Source of the DNA: Gelatiniphilus marinus
Lineage (GTDB): Bacteria > Bacteroidota > Bacteroidia > Flavobacteriales > Flavobacteriaceae
Assembly: GCF_042678305.1 (NCBI RefSeq)
Contig: NZ_JBHUDT010000003.1
Length of the DNA: 64,000 nucleotides
Direction: 5' to 3' (one strand)
Below are positions 26,175 through 34,087 of this stretch, piece after piece. A model generated the notes under the pieces. The model was not told where the DNA came from. It did not search any database and was given only the letters and a program-made list of their open reading frames with translations. Every line of letters starts with the position of its first letter. Position 1 is the stretch's first letter. The position numbers were made by a program, and so were the translations under genes.

Positions 26175-26991
26175 CTTTTGTTATGTCTTTTTTTAATTCT
26201 CTAATAAGTTCCAACTTCCTTTTATTGATAACGATTTGCTTTATGGTGGGCTTTACATATTCCAAAGGTGCAGTATCGTTACGCAGCAAAACGTCGTTAA
26301 TTTGCATCAAATATACTCCTAATGAATCTTTGAGTTGTAAAAAATTAGATTTTTTTAACAGTTCGTTTTTATTTTCGGGGTTAATTACAGCTATTTTACC
26401 CATAACCTGACTAACCCTAACCCAAATGGAATCGTTTAACGAAAACGATTTAAATTGAATGGACATAGAATCCAGTGCTTTTTTATCGTCTGGTTCGAAG
26501 CGTTTAAACTGCTCTTTAATGGTCTTGTAGTTAATCATGTTTTCATCTACATGCACATAGCGCAACTTTATCAGTTCTTCATTTAACTTAAAGGCTTCTT
26601 TGTTTTTTTCGTAATAACTCTGGGCCGCTTCTTTTGTAAGCGAGGTATCTAGGTTTTGCTTTACCAGCCCCTCTATGTAGGCCTTGGTAAATAAATCGGC
26701 TTTGTACTGCTCTACCAGCCTGTTAAAGGTTTCTTGTTCTTCTTCCCTTAAATTAAGCATGGCACCATCAATAAACAGTTGTTGGGTTGCCCAACGGTTA
26801 ATAAAATTATTAACCAACAAAATGCTGTCTTCTTGGGTAGTGGCATTGGTAGTTAAATCTTTAATATCATCGTAATATAAATAGCTTTGGTTAACCCTTG
26901 CAACGGGCACGCCATTTTCTGTGGTTTTAAAAAAATTACAGGATGTAACCAATAGGCTTACCGCAATAATTATTAGGGTTTTTAATTTCAA
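26137..26991 (-). CDS. SurA/PPIase-related periplasmic lipoprotein
   Basis: 284 residues with a lipoprotein signal (LIIIAVSLLVTSCNFF). It has the helical SurA-N-like layout (VARVNQSYLYYDDI; VNNFINRWATQQLFIDGAML), and a PPIase-like region is only weakly visible (EELIKLRYVHVDENMINYKTIKEQFKRF). Length and content suggest a chaperone that has lost catalytic isomerase features. It lies between two clear parvulin genes: 3 bp from the 650-residue one and overlapping the 484-residue one. Confidence 0.85.
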   Translation of the reverse strand: MKLKTLIIIAVSLLVTSCNFFKTTENGVPVARVNQSYLYYDDIKDLTTNATTQEDSILLVNNFINRWATQQLFIDGAMLNLREEEQETFNRLVEQYKADLFTKAYIEGLVKQNLDTSLTKEAAQSYYEKNKEAFKLNEELIKLRYVHVDENMINYKTIKEQFKRFEPDDKKALDSMSIQFKSFSLNDSIWVRVSQVMGKIAVINPENKNELLKKSNFLQLKDSLGVYLMQINDVLLRNDTAPLEYVKPTIKQIVINKRKLELIRELKKDITKDAIKNKQFEIYN

Positions 26992-26994
26992 CTG

Positions 26995-28947
26995 TTAATT
27001 TTTAATTTGATTTTTAACTTTATTTAGCGCATTTTCATTAATTACTACGCTATACTTTTCTTTTAGCTGATTAACCCAGTTTTTTTCTTTAAAGGCTTGG
27101 TAATCGCTTAGCACCAAGCCTTTGGCTTCATCGAGGGTTTTTAGTTGTTTTGGGAAAACGGCGTTTACTTTAGCGACTATAAATGCTTTGTTGTGCTTGT
27201 AAATTTTTGAAATGCCCTTGGCAAACTGAAAATTATCGGGTAGCGCTTGATGGTTGGCATCCATTGTACCCGATGTAAAAACTACGTGCACTTTGCCATT
27301 ATTGTTCACTAATTTTTTTATAACGTTTAAATCCATGTTTTCGTCTAGTAATTTGGCTACTTTTTTTAACACCCTTTGTTTGGCAGACGATGCCACTACA
27401 GCATCAATACGTTTTGGCAACATATACTTTTCTTTATTGGTGTTGTAGTAATCTTGAACCCCTAAAGAATCTGTTTTTGCGGTATTCCAAATGGTACTTT
27501 CCATTAAATCAAACAATAACAAGCCATCTCTATACTCGTTAACTATATGGGCAAATTCTTGGTTTTCTTCTTCTAAATGATTTTCTTGATATTGAATTAA
27601 TCGTGTATTTAAAAAGGTATCGTATTTTTCTGAAACGATGGTTTTTAATGTAGATTTCGGATTAGCACCACGTTGTGTTTTTTCTAAATAATCACCAAAA
27701 TCTTTAAATGTAAATGATGTGTTTCCTATTTTAATTAAAGACGAATCGCCTTTAAAGTTTGATGGTAGCTTCCAAGTGTTTTTAAAATAATCATTATTTA
27801 AAATCGACTCAAAATAGGCTAGTGCCGGTTGTTGGTCATCAATATTGTACTTCGTTTTTAGCTTATGGTGCAGGGCCGCATCGATTATTTTAGAGCGCGA
27901 ATCTCGCTTTACCTTGGCTTCCAACTCCGATTTTATAACTTCAAATGGTGGGGTTAATTTTTTTGCGTGCAATTTAACAATGTGCCAACCGTATTTGGTT
28001 TTAAAGGGTTGAGACACATCGCCAACTTCTTTCAAATTAAAAGCGACGTCTTCAAATTCTGGCGAACTTAATTTACCACTGGAGAAAGCAGCCAATAAAC
28101 CGCCTTTTGCTGCCGAATTTTTATCTTCTGAAAACTGTTTTGCCAAGGCTTCAAAATCTTCACCTTGATTTAACTTTTTGTAAATATCCTGTATTCTAGT
28201 TTCTGGGTTTTCGTTTAAAGTATCATTTTGCTTAATGCCTATCATAATATGTGCTACGGTGCGCTCGCCTCTAGATTTTCGCTTATCTAAAACGGTAACG
28301 ATATGATAACCAAAACGGGTACGAAACGGTTGCGAAATTTCGCCAACTTTTGTATTGTAAGCAGCGTTTTCAAATTTATAAACCATTCTAAATCCAGAAA
28401 AATAACCTAAGGCTTCGCCAAAAACAGATGTTCCGTTGTGCACTTCTTTCCTAACCTTTTCAAAGCCTTCGTTTAAAGCTCTATCTCGTAATTTGCTAAT
28501 CTTATTAAACGCCACCAAAGTATCTTGCGGGTTTGCGTTTTCTGGTATTTTTATTAAAATATGGTTGGCATTTACTTCGTAAGATATTCTATTGTAAGCC
28601 TCTTTAACCAAAGCATCGGTTACTTTATTATCGTAAATAAAATTTTTTGCGAGTTGTTTTTTATATGTGTTTAGCTCTCTTAAATACGATGGTTTTTTAT
28701 CCAGCCCCAAAGTTTTGGCTTCTTTTAACTTTAATTTGTAAGCCGTAAAAAGCGATAAATATTCATCGATATCTTTTTGAGATTCGTCTTGAACCAAATC
28801 GAGGTTTTTATTATACACCCTTATAAATTCCGAGACATAAACCGGGTCGTTATCTACTGTAAAAAGCACCTCGTTAGTATCAGATTGCGCATTAATGTGC
28901 AACACCGTTGCTGTAAATAGTAGTGTAAAAAAATGTTTAAATTTCAT
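26995..28947 (-). CDS. Periplasmic peptidyl-prolyl isomerase with two PpiC/parvulin domains
   Basis: 650 residues with a signal peptide (MKFKHFFTLLFTATVLHINAQ). Parvulin domain 1 is about residues 125-225 (NHILIKIPENANPQDTL ... GEISQPFRTRFGYHIVTVLDKR). Domain 2 is about 230-330 (RTVAHIMIGIKQND ... AKGGLLAAFSSGKLSSPEFEDVAFNLKEVGDVSQPFKTKYGWHIVKL). A long C-terminal helical part follows. It is the first gene of the PPIase-PPIase-PPIase-MoxR operon, and a canonical promoter lies just upstream. Role: folding of outer-membrane and exported proteins. Confidence 0.94.
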   Translation of the reverse strand: MKFKHFFTLLFTATVLHINAQSDTNEVLFTVDNDPVYVSEFIRVYNKNLDLVQDESQKDIDEYLSLFTAYKLKLKEAKTLGLDKKPSYLRELNTYKKQLAKNFIYDNKVTDALVKEAYNRISYEVNANHILIKIPENANPQDTLVAFNKISKLRDRALNEGFEKVRKEVHNGTSVFGEALGYFSGFRMVYKFENAAYNTKVGEISQPFRTRFGYHIVTVLDKRKSRGERTVAHIMIGIKQNDTLNENPETRIQDIYKKLNQGEDFEALAKQFSEDKNSAAKGGLLAAFSSGKLSSPEFEDVAFNLKEVGDVSQPFKTKYGWHIVKLHAKKLTPPFEVIKSELEAKVKRDSRSKIIDAALHHKLKTKYNIDDQQPALAYFESILNNDYFKNTWKLPSNFKGDSSLIKIGNTSFTFKDFGDYLEKTQRGANPKSTLKTIVSEKYDTFLNTRLIQYQENHLEEENQEFAHIVNEYRDGLLLFDLMESTIWNTAKTDSLGVQDYYNTNKEKYMLPKRIDAVVASSAKQRVLKKVAKLLDENMDLNVIKKLVNNNGKVHVVFTSGTMDANHQALPDNFQFAKGISKIYKHNKAFIVAKVNAVFPKQLKTLDEAKGLVLSDYQAFKEKNWVNQLKEKYSVVINENALNKVKNQIKN

Positions 28948-28972
28948 GGATAAAAAATTTTTCGGACGGTTA

Positions 28973-29002
28973 CAAAAATACTAATATAAAGCTATAATAC
29001 AA
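28973..29002 (-). promoter_or_regulatory. Canonical Bacteroidota promoter for the PPIase-moxR operon
   Basis: On the minus strand a -33 TTG (29002-29000), a 19-nt spacer and the -7 box TATTTTTG (28980-28973) match the flavobacterial housekeeping consensus. Transcription would start about 20 nt before the ATG at 28947. Confidence 0.65.
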
Positions 29003-29093
29003 GCTGCTTTAACAAACGTTTAAAAAGTAAAAATATTACTCCATTTATACTAAATATGGTTACTTTTAAACCTGTTTTTAATTAGAATAAACA

Positions 29094-29339
29094 ATGCGCA
29101 AACTAAAACTTATTTGGGATTTTCGGGGTGCCGATGCTCTAAAAATTGCCGAACATCACGAAATACATTTAAAAGACTATATTAAATTGGAAAAGCTAGA
29201 GCCAAACATTACTGGTTTCAGGGCTATCTCAGGTTTTCACGCCATTGCTTTTATGGTTGTAACCGAAGCTAACATGAAACCTGTTAGAGATGCTTTAAAA
29301 CCGCATCGCGGACAAGTTTACACAGAGCAACATGGCTAA
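29094..29339 (+). CDS. Small conserved hypothetical protein, 81 residues
   Basis: The ATG at 29094 starts an 81-residue cytosolic protein (MRKLKLIWDFRGADALKIAEHHEIHLKDYI). The pattern of alternating strands and helices, with a His-rich IAEHHEIHLKDY and FRAISGFHAIAFMVV, suggests a ferredoxin-like fold. I do not recognise a named family. It is divergent from the PPIase operon and is followed by a degraded coding-like stretch. Confidence 0.72.
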   Translation: MRKLKLIWDFRGADALKIAEHHEIHLKDYIKLEKLEPNITGFRAISGFHAIAFMVVTEANMKPVRDALKPHRGQVYTEQHG

Positions 29340-29373
29340 AAATACGATGATGTTGGAATAGATTATAATGTGA

Positions 29374-29484
29374 CGAGAAAAACAAACGATTATCTTGTTG
29401 AGCGATCAAGGCCGTGGAAGTATTAAACAAAAAACAGAAGCTTTAGGCTTAACCGAAAATTGAATTGATGCTGTAAAATATTGA
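29374..29484 (+). pseudogene. Possible gene remnant
   Basis: A short open stretch reads IILLSDQGRGSIKQKTEALGLTEN, then a TGA (29461), then IDAVKY and another TGA. The protein-like composition and the continuation past an in-frame stop suggest a decayed gene 3' end, but it is too short to identify. It may equally be chance. Confidence 0.22.
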
Positions 29485-29512
29485 ATAGTATAAAAATATT
29501 GAAATAAACTAT

Positions 29513-29540
29513 CCCCGAGGCAAAGCCTCGAGGTTTTATT
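29513..29540. terminator. Hairpin between 29094-29339 gene and YdhR-like gene
   Basis: CGAGGC (29516-29521) pairs with GCCTCG (29525-29530) around AAA, extended by CCC/AGG with a mismatch, followed by a T-rich tract. It lies between convergent genes. Confidence 0.65.
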
Positions 29541-29545
29541 TTAGG

Positions 29546-29848
29546 TTAAAAAGGAGCTTTACAAATTTTTGAGAGTTCTTGGTTTATTTCAAAAACTTTA
29601 CCTCTAATATTGGAGTATCCAAATTTGGCCAGTCTTTCTGAGTGCATTTTAAGATATTTCTCGGCGTTTTCGCGAGAATCGAACATATAAACGCCTCCTG
29701 CCATTTCTTCTGTTTTGTTTTCTGTCCAGAATTTCCAGATAAAACCGGGTTCTGTGGTAATGCTGTTTGCAAGCTCTTCCATTTGAACCGCCATTTCTTT
29801 TCCCCAAATGCCTTTGTGCGGAAAATCTACATGCATAATTACTGCCAT
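29546..29848 (-). CDS. YdhR-family putative monooxygenase
   Basis: 100 residues from ATG at 29848 (MAVIMHVDFPHKGIWGKEM). It aligns by eye with E. coli YdhR along its length: MEELANSITTEPGFIWKFWTENKTEEMAGGVYMFDSRENAEKYL corresponds to the family core. A TAACTTTG box (minus strand, 29883-29876) lies across the alternative upstream ATG at 29878, so the shorter start is preferred. YdhR proteins are small dimeric ferredoxin-like folds proposed to act on aromatic compounds; the substrate is unknown. Confidence 0.9.
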   Translation of the reverse strand: MAVIMHVDFPHKGIWGKEMAVQMEELANSITTEPGFIWKFWTENKTEEMAGGVYMFDSRENAEKYLKMHSERLAKFGYSNIRGKVFEINQELSKICKAPF

Positions 29849-29875
29849 AATATTTCGTTTTTTTAAAATGAAATG

Positions 29876-29883
29876 CAAAGTTA
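29876..29883 (-). promoter_or_regulatory. Possible -7 element (TAACTTTG) for the YdhR-like gene
   Basis: On the minus strand TAACTTTG matches TAnnTTTG, 27 bp before the ATG at 29848. No TTG is found at the -33 position. Confidence 0.38.
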
Positions 29884-29949
29884 AATATAAAATGATTGTT
29901 TTTAAAACTTATGCCAGCTTTAGTGGCATTGTTTAAAACACTTTAAAAC

Positions 29950-30705
29950 TTACTCCAACCAAGCTTTAAAATCTTTAACGCGCTCGCGTGCCACAATTAC
30001 ATCTTGTTGGTTGTAATGGTTTAGTTTTATTTGCAAGCGTGAGTTGGTATAGCTTACCATATCTTTTATGGCATTAATGTTTACAAAGAATTTTCGGTTT
30101 ATACGATAAAAGGTTTGTGGTTCCAACTCGTTTTCCAGTTCTTCCAAGGTGCTATCCAACAGGTAGTTACGCCCTTCGTTGGTGTATAAATACGTGCCTT
30201 TGTTTTCGCTGTAAAAACACTCTATATCGTCTATATTGACAAGCTTTAAATGCTGCCCCACTTTTACCGAAAAACGCTTTTTGTATGCTCTGTCGATGGG
30301 GTTTACAAGGAGTTTTTTAATATCGTTAAAATCGAGGGTTACGGCTTTTTGTTGGGGTGTGCGCTCTTGGTATTTTTTTACGGCCGAGGCCAAATCATCT
30401 TCGTCTATGGGTTTTAACAAGTAGTCGATGCTGTTTAATTTAAAGGCTTGCAGCGCATACTCATCGTAAGCTGTGGTGAAAATAACGGCGCTTTTAATGT
30501 TGATGGCTTCAAATATTTCGAAGGATAAACCATCGCTTAATTGGATGTCTAAAAATATTAAATCTGGATGTGGGTTGCTTTGAAACCAGTTGATGGATTC
30601 TTGGACGGAATGCAGCATGGTTTCGGTTTCTAAATTTAATTTTTGAAGCATGCGCTGTAAACGTCGTGCTGAGGGCTTTTCGTCTTCTATGATTATTAGG
30701 TTCAT
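29950..30705 (-). CDS. LytTR-family response regulator
   Basis: 251 residues from ATG at 30705 (MNLIIIEDEKPSARRL). The receiver domain has acidic residues Glu7-Asp8 and phosphoacceptor Asp53 in LIFLDIQLSDG, with the Lys of SIDYLLKPID. The C-terminal LytTR DNA-binding domain includes VKVGQHLKLVNIDDIECFYSENKGTYLYT and the terminal FYRINRKFFVNINAI. The partner kinase is the upstream LytS-type gene (31662-33002), separated by two 2TM genes and a 298-bp gap containing a repeat element. Confidence 0.95.
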   Translation of the reverse strand: MNLIIIEDEKPSARRLQRMLQKLNLETETMLHSVQESINWFQSNPHPDLIFLDIQLSDGLSFEIFEAINIKSAVIFTTAYDEYALQAFKLNSIDYLLKPIDEDDLASAVKKYQERTPQQKAVTLDFNDIKKLLVNPIDRAYKKRFSVKVGQHLKLVNIDDIECFYSENKGTYLYTNEGRNYLLDSTLEELENELEPQTFYRINRKFFVNINAIKDMVSYTNSRLQIKLNHYNQQDVIVARERVKDFKAWLE

Positions 30706-30723
30706 TGATAAGTTATTTTTTTT

Positions 30724-30745
30724 CATTTCCTCGAAGGAGGAAATC
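30724..30745. repeat. Short dyad ATTTCCTC / GAGGAAAT
   Basis: ATTTCCTC (30725-30732) and GAGGAAAT (30737-30744) form a perfect 8-bp stem with a GAAG loop, then CT. It has the same layout as the groES-groEL dyad at 3631-3650 and sits just upstream of the response-regulator start. Confidence 0.5.
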
Positions 30746-30837
30746 TTTTTTATTTTGCCTTGAATTTGCTGTTTTTTATGTACTGGCTTTTTTAAATATT
30801 TTTTGGTTGCGACCGATTACTGCCAACTGCTGACTTG

Positions 30838-31000
30838 CCCCGCGTTAGGGATTGATACGGCATCCTTTTTTGTGCTTAACTATAGGTTTGTGTTAAAACG
30901 TATTTATAATGTGGGAAACAAACCTTAGGAGTTACTGTAACAAGTTAAGCACAAAAAAGATATAGTGGAAAGCCCGACCCCTTTTTTTGGGGTAACGCCC
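30838..31000 (+). repeat. Structured intergenic element, copy B
   Basis: The ends are GCGTTAGGG (from 30842) and GGTAACGCCC (to 31000), and the terminal hexamers GCGTTA/TAACGC are complementary. The core GTGGAAAGCCCGACC (30965-30979) and the CATCCTTTTT segment match other copies. It contains nested inverted repeats: a perfect 16-bp arm pair (30865-30880 with 30944-30959) and, inside it, AGGTTTGT/ACAAACCT (30884-30891, 30918-30925). CCCC-T7-GGGG forms a small 3' hairpin (30978-30992). It lies within the kinase/2TM to response-regulator gap, antisense to those genes. Confidence 0.75.
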
Positions 31001-31003
31001 TAA

Positions 31004-31333
31004 TTATTTCCATTGTTTTTTATCTTTATCCATATATTCCCTGATTTTCCGATTTTCCCAAGATTTACTAAAAACCAGGTTTTTGCCAAAAACCCCTAAG
31101 GCATGAAAGCCCAGGCCTATGCCCCAAAAAATGGCTGTTGAAAAGGTGCCAAAGTGCCACAGATGGCCATTATTGGATACGATTATGGTTATAATGAAAA
31201 TGTTAACCACAACATACCAGAATGCGTGCCAATAGAAACCTTTTAGTTCTTTAACGCGTTTTTTTGCTCGAACATAGGCTTGTTCTTTTTGGTAGTTTTT
31301 GTTTTGGTAGGGTTCTAATTTATTTGTTTGCAT
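31004..31333 (-). CDS. 2TM domain-containing membrane protein (third 2TM copy)
   Basis: 109 residues from ATG at 31333 (MQTNKLEPYQNKNYQKEQ). A TTG at 31354 overlapping the previous stop would add seven residues and is less likely. The 2TM domain is clear: AYVRAKKRVKELKGFYWHAFWYVVVNIFIITII, then FWGIGLGFHALGVFGKN and the basic WENRKIREYM end. Two membrane passes with both ends probably cytoplasmic. It is the most divergent of the three 2TM units at this locus. Function unknown; it is co-located with LytTR signalling. Confidence 0.9.
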   Translation of the reverse strand: MQTNKLEPYQNKNYQKEQAYVRAKKRVKELKGFYWHAFWYVVVNIFIITIIVSNNGHLWHFGTFSTAIFWGIGLGFHALGVFGKNLVFSKSWENRKIREYMDKDKKQWK

Positions 31334-31350
31334 GGTGTTTTGTATTAATT

Positions 31351-31647
31351 TCAACGGTTTTCTTCTTTGCGCATCAATTCTTCAATTTTGCGGGCTTCCC
31401 ATTGGCTTCCAAAAAAACCTTTTTTAACAAAAACCGACAATGCATGAACTGCCACGGCAATGCCCCAACCTATTACCGAAAACCAAAACCATTTATAGTC
31501 CCAGTAGGTTTTGTAGTTAATAAAAATGGTAAACGGCGTAAACAAACAATATGCGAAAAGATGCTGGTAAAAGCCTTTAATGGCTTCAACACGTTTGCGG
31601 GCTCTTAGGGCTTTTTTATTGGTTTCTGAATCTGCTATTCTTTTCAT
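31351..31647 (-). CDS. 2TM domain-containing membrane protein (second 2TM copy)
   Basis: 98 residues from ATG at 31647 (MKRIADSETNKKALRARKRVEAIKGFY). The longer start at 31671 would overlap the kinase gene, and its extra codons look like leader sequence. The domain (IFINYKTYWDYKWFWFSVIGWGIAVAVHALSVFVKKGFFGSQWEARKIEELM) is closely similar to the 2TM domain fused to the kinase next door, so the two are recent duplicates. Function unknown. Confidence 0.9.
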   Translation of the reverse strand: MKRIADSETNKKALRARKRVEAIKGFYQHLFAYCLFTPFTIFINYKTYWDYKWFWFSVIGWGIAVAVHALSVFVKKGFFGSQWEARKIEELMRKEENR

Positions 31648-31661
31648 GGAGGTTTGTTTTT

Positions 31662-33002
31662 TTAGTCCCAATTGTTTTTTTCGTTTTTCATAAACTCTTC
31701 CATTTTACGTTTTTCCCATTTCCTGCCAAAGGCGCCATCGTTAACAAAAACCTTAAAGGCTTGTATGGCTATACCTATGCCCCAACCAAACATAGGGAAC
31801 CAAAACCATTGGAATCCCCATGAGGTTTTATAGTTTATAAATATTAAAAACGGGATGACCAAACAGTACGATATTAGGCTGTAGTAAAAGCCTTTAAGTT
31901 CGTCAACATGGTCCAGGGCACGCATGTAACTGTCGTTTAGTGCGGGTTGTGTTTCTTGGGTTCTCATAATAGAAGTTTGTTTAGTAAGCATTGGTATGGC
32001 TACTGCAAAACGGTTTGCTTGTTTGTTAATGTTTATTTTTCGGTTGGTTAATAAATCGTAGCGTTGCATAATATTGCCCAAGCCCACACCACTGCTTTTT
32101 TTTAAGATTTGTTTGGGCTGTAAATTGTTTTCGACCACCAGATTGCCTTGGTCTTCGTAAATTTTAATATGCAAGGGTTTGGTAGATGTTACCATATTGT
32201 GCTTTACGGCGTTTTCCAATAGTAGTTGCAACGCTAGTGGCACTACTTTGCTTTCTGGGTTTTTTGCTTTTTCGGGCATAGTGAATACGATACTGTCTTC
32301 AAACCGCATTTTAAGCAGCGACATATAGGTTTTTGCGAATTGCAATTCTTCATCTACTGTTACCAATTCTTTGTTTTTCTGTTCTAAAACATAGCGATAT
32401 ACTTTGGATAGTGCTGTGGTGAACTTTTGTGCGCTATCTGGATTTTCTTCAATTAAACTGGTTAATACATTTAAGCTATTGAATAGAAAATGCGGATCCA
32501 ACTGATTTTTTAAGGCATCGAACTTGGCACTTGCCGTACCTGCAATTACCTTTTGTTCTTTTATTTTGTTTTGCTGATACTTATTATAAAAATAAACAAC
32601 ATGAAAAATGATAACGATGGTTAAAGTTACCCATAAACCAAATTGGTAGTAATGAAGCTTTTCGTTGGCCAAAAAGTGCCCGAATGTTCTGCCCGAATAA
32701 AAAACCGCTGTAGAAGCCCTTAAAAGAAACAAGCCTATAAGCGTAATAATAGTAGAACCTAAAACACTAATTACTATGCGTTTTATGGTGTCTTCTCGTT
32801 TCCAGTGGCGCCTTCCTATAAGGTCGAAAAAATACATATTGGAGTAGCCCAAAACAAAAGCGTACAATTGGTAAAATGCAAAATTTATTAAAAAATCGTT
32901 TAGGCTTTCAAAATCGAATCCGTTAAAAATAAAGTTGGCCAATACAAATACAGCACACCCAATAACGAAAGTAATAATGATATTTTTAACAGATTTTGCC
33001 AT
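31662..33002 (-). CDS. LytS-type sensor histidine kinase with C-terminal 2TM domain
   Basis: 446 residues. There are four membrane segments in the first ~138 residues. The His_kinase domain follows with LDPHFLFNSLNVL (phospho-acceptor His171), N-box LLENAVKHN (Asn264) and GVGLGNIMQRY. From Met346 the protein continues as a full 2TM domain (LDHVDELKGFYYSLISYCLVIPFLIFINYKT ...). It would phosphorylate the LytTR regulator at 29950-30705. The fusion point (MLTKQTSIM) resembles the leader of the next 2TM gene, suggesting read-through of a lost stop. Translation from the internal ATG at 31967 could also give a free 2TM protein. Confidence 0.92.
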   Translation of the reverse strand: MAKSVKNIIITFVIGCAVFVLANFIFNGFDFESLNDFLINFAFYQLYAFVLGYSNMYFFDLIGRRHWKREDTIKRIVISVLGSTIITLIGLFLLRASTAVFYSGRTFGHFLANEKLHYYQFGLWVTLTIVIIFHVVYFYNKYQQNKIKEQKVIAGTASAKFDALKNQLDPHFLFNSLNVLTSLIEENPDSAQKFTTALSKVYRYVLEQKNKELVTVDEELQFAKTYMSLLKMRFEDSIVFTMPEKAKNPESKVVPLALQLLLENAVKHNMVTSTKPLHIKIYEDQGNLVVENNLQPKQILKKSSGVGLGNIMQRYDLLTNRKININKQANRFAVAIPMLTKQTSIMRTQETQPALNDSYMRALDHVDELKGFYYSLISYCLVIPFLIFINYKTSWGFQWFWFPMFGWGIGIAIQAFKVFVNDGAFGRKWEKRKMEEFMKNEKNNWD

Positions 33003-33025
33003 GGTGTGTTTTTAGTGTTCCAAAT

Positions 33026-33649
33026 TTACTCTTTACAAGATTTAAGCACTTGTTCTGCGCGCGATTTGCCCCAATTTGGGTGAAACGGTGTTTCTGGCTT
33101 AAAGTTAGCAAAAAGTTGAATAGAACGTTCTATATCTTTACAAAATGGCGTGGTATCTTGCCCAAAATAACGTGCGCCCCCCATGTCCCATTCTGCTTTG
33201 CTAAACACCACACGTGGGTTTTTTGGTGCTATTTGCGCTGCTTTTGTGTATAATTCTACTACTTTTCCCGAAAGCGTCATGCCGTAAGTTGCGCCATCGT
33301 AAGCTACCCAAGCGGTGTGCAATAAGGCCTGAAGCACTAGTATTTCAGCATTATCCTTCGATATAGCAGTGGCATCGTTAATTAAGTTTTGTGCTTTTTT
33401 TAGTTGTGCCGAAAGTTTTTCTTCGTCTTTTTCGCCAAAACTCTTTACAATATTTATTTGAGCTGCATAATACAAGGGCAACCAATTGTCTGGTTCTGCT
33501 TTTGCAATGCGTTCAAATAAATTTGCGGCTTCGGTGGGTTGGTTGTTTCCCCAAAGCTGAAATGCTTTTTGCATCCCTTTTTCGTAATTGGTTTGAGCAG
33601 GCATTAATGCAGAAACCATAAGAGCTGCGATAATAATTAGATGTTTCAT
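33026..33649 (-). CDS. Secreted TPR-like protein
   Basis: 207 residues with a signal peptide (MKHLIIIAALMVSALMPAQ). The remainder is helical with TPR-like spacing (MQKAFQLWGNNQPTEAANLFERIAKAEPDNWLPLYYAAQINIV). A Cys-containing end (TTPFCKDIERSIQLFANF; VLKSCKE) could form a disulphide. It is 23 bp upstream of the histidine-kinase gene on the same strand, so it may be co-transcribed with the signalling genes. Function unknown. Confidence 0.85.
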   Translation of the reverse strand: MKHLIIIAALMVSALMPAQTNYEKGMQKAFQLWGNNQPTEAANLFERIAKAEPDNWLPLYYAAQINIVKSFGEKDEEKLSAQLKKAQNLINDATAISKDNAEILVLQALLHTAWVAYDGATYGMTLSGKVVELYTKAAQIAPKNPRVVFSKAEWDMGGARYFGQDTTPFCKDIERSIQLFANFKPETPFHPNWGKSRAEQVLKSCKE

Positions 33650-33661
33650 AATTTTGGTTTT

Positions 33662-34087
33662 TTAAAGTTTAATGTGTTGAGTGATTGATTCGTTATGAAT
33701 TTTAAATTTAGCGTCTTCCCATTTTGGTGGCCCCATAAAGCCTTTAGCGTTGTTCGAGCAAGCGTAATCTTCTTTGGGAATGCCAAATAAATTGGTGTCC
33801 ATTTTATTGTTTTCGTTTTCATCATGAAACAAAGAAATGGCATAGGTGCCGTTAGGGATAGCTTTAAATACTACTTTACAACTGTTGTTTTTTATTGTGG
33901 TTTTGATGGATTTATATCCTTTGTTTAGAAAGCTTACTTCAGAATTGTAAATGGCTACAAATACATTTCCTTTGTTGCTCTTTAGGTTTGAGATGTTTAC
34001 AACAACTTCATTATTGTTGTCGTTTTGAGAAAACCCGATAGCGGTATTTAATAGCAGTAAACAGATTATTGTGGCGAGATGTTTCAT
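33662..34087 (-). CDS. DUF2141 domain-containing secreted protein
   Basis: 141 residues from ATG at 34087 (MKHLATIICLLLLNTAIGFSQ, signal peptide). A longer in-frame start adds fifteen residues before the signal and is unlikely. The DUF2141 core is visible: VVVNISNLKSNKGNVFVAIYNSE, IPNGTYAISLFHDENENNKMDTNLFGIPKEDYACSNNAKG, then FGPPKWEDAKF-like end. Probably a periplasmic or surface beta-sandwich; role unknown. It starts the transcript that continues into the TPR-like and kinase genes. Confidence 0.92.
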   Translation of the reverse strand: MKHLATIICLLLLNTAIGFSQNDNNNEVVVNISNLKSNKGNVFVAIYNSEVSFLNKGYKSIKTTIKNNSCKVVFKAIPNGTYAISLFHDENENNKMDTNLFGIPKEDYACSNNAKGFMGPPKWEDAKFKIHNESITQHIKL

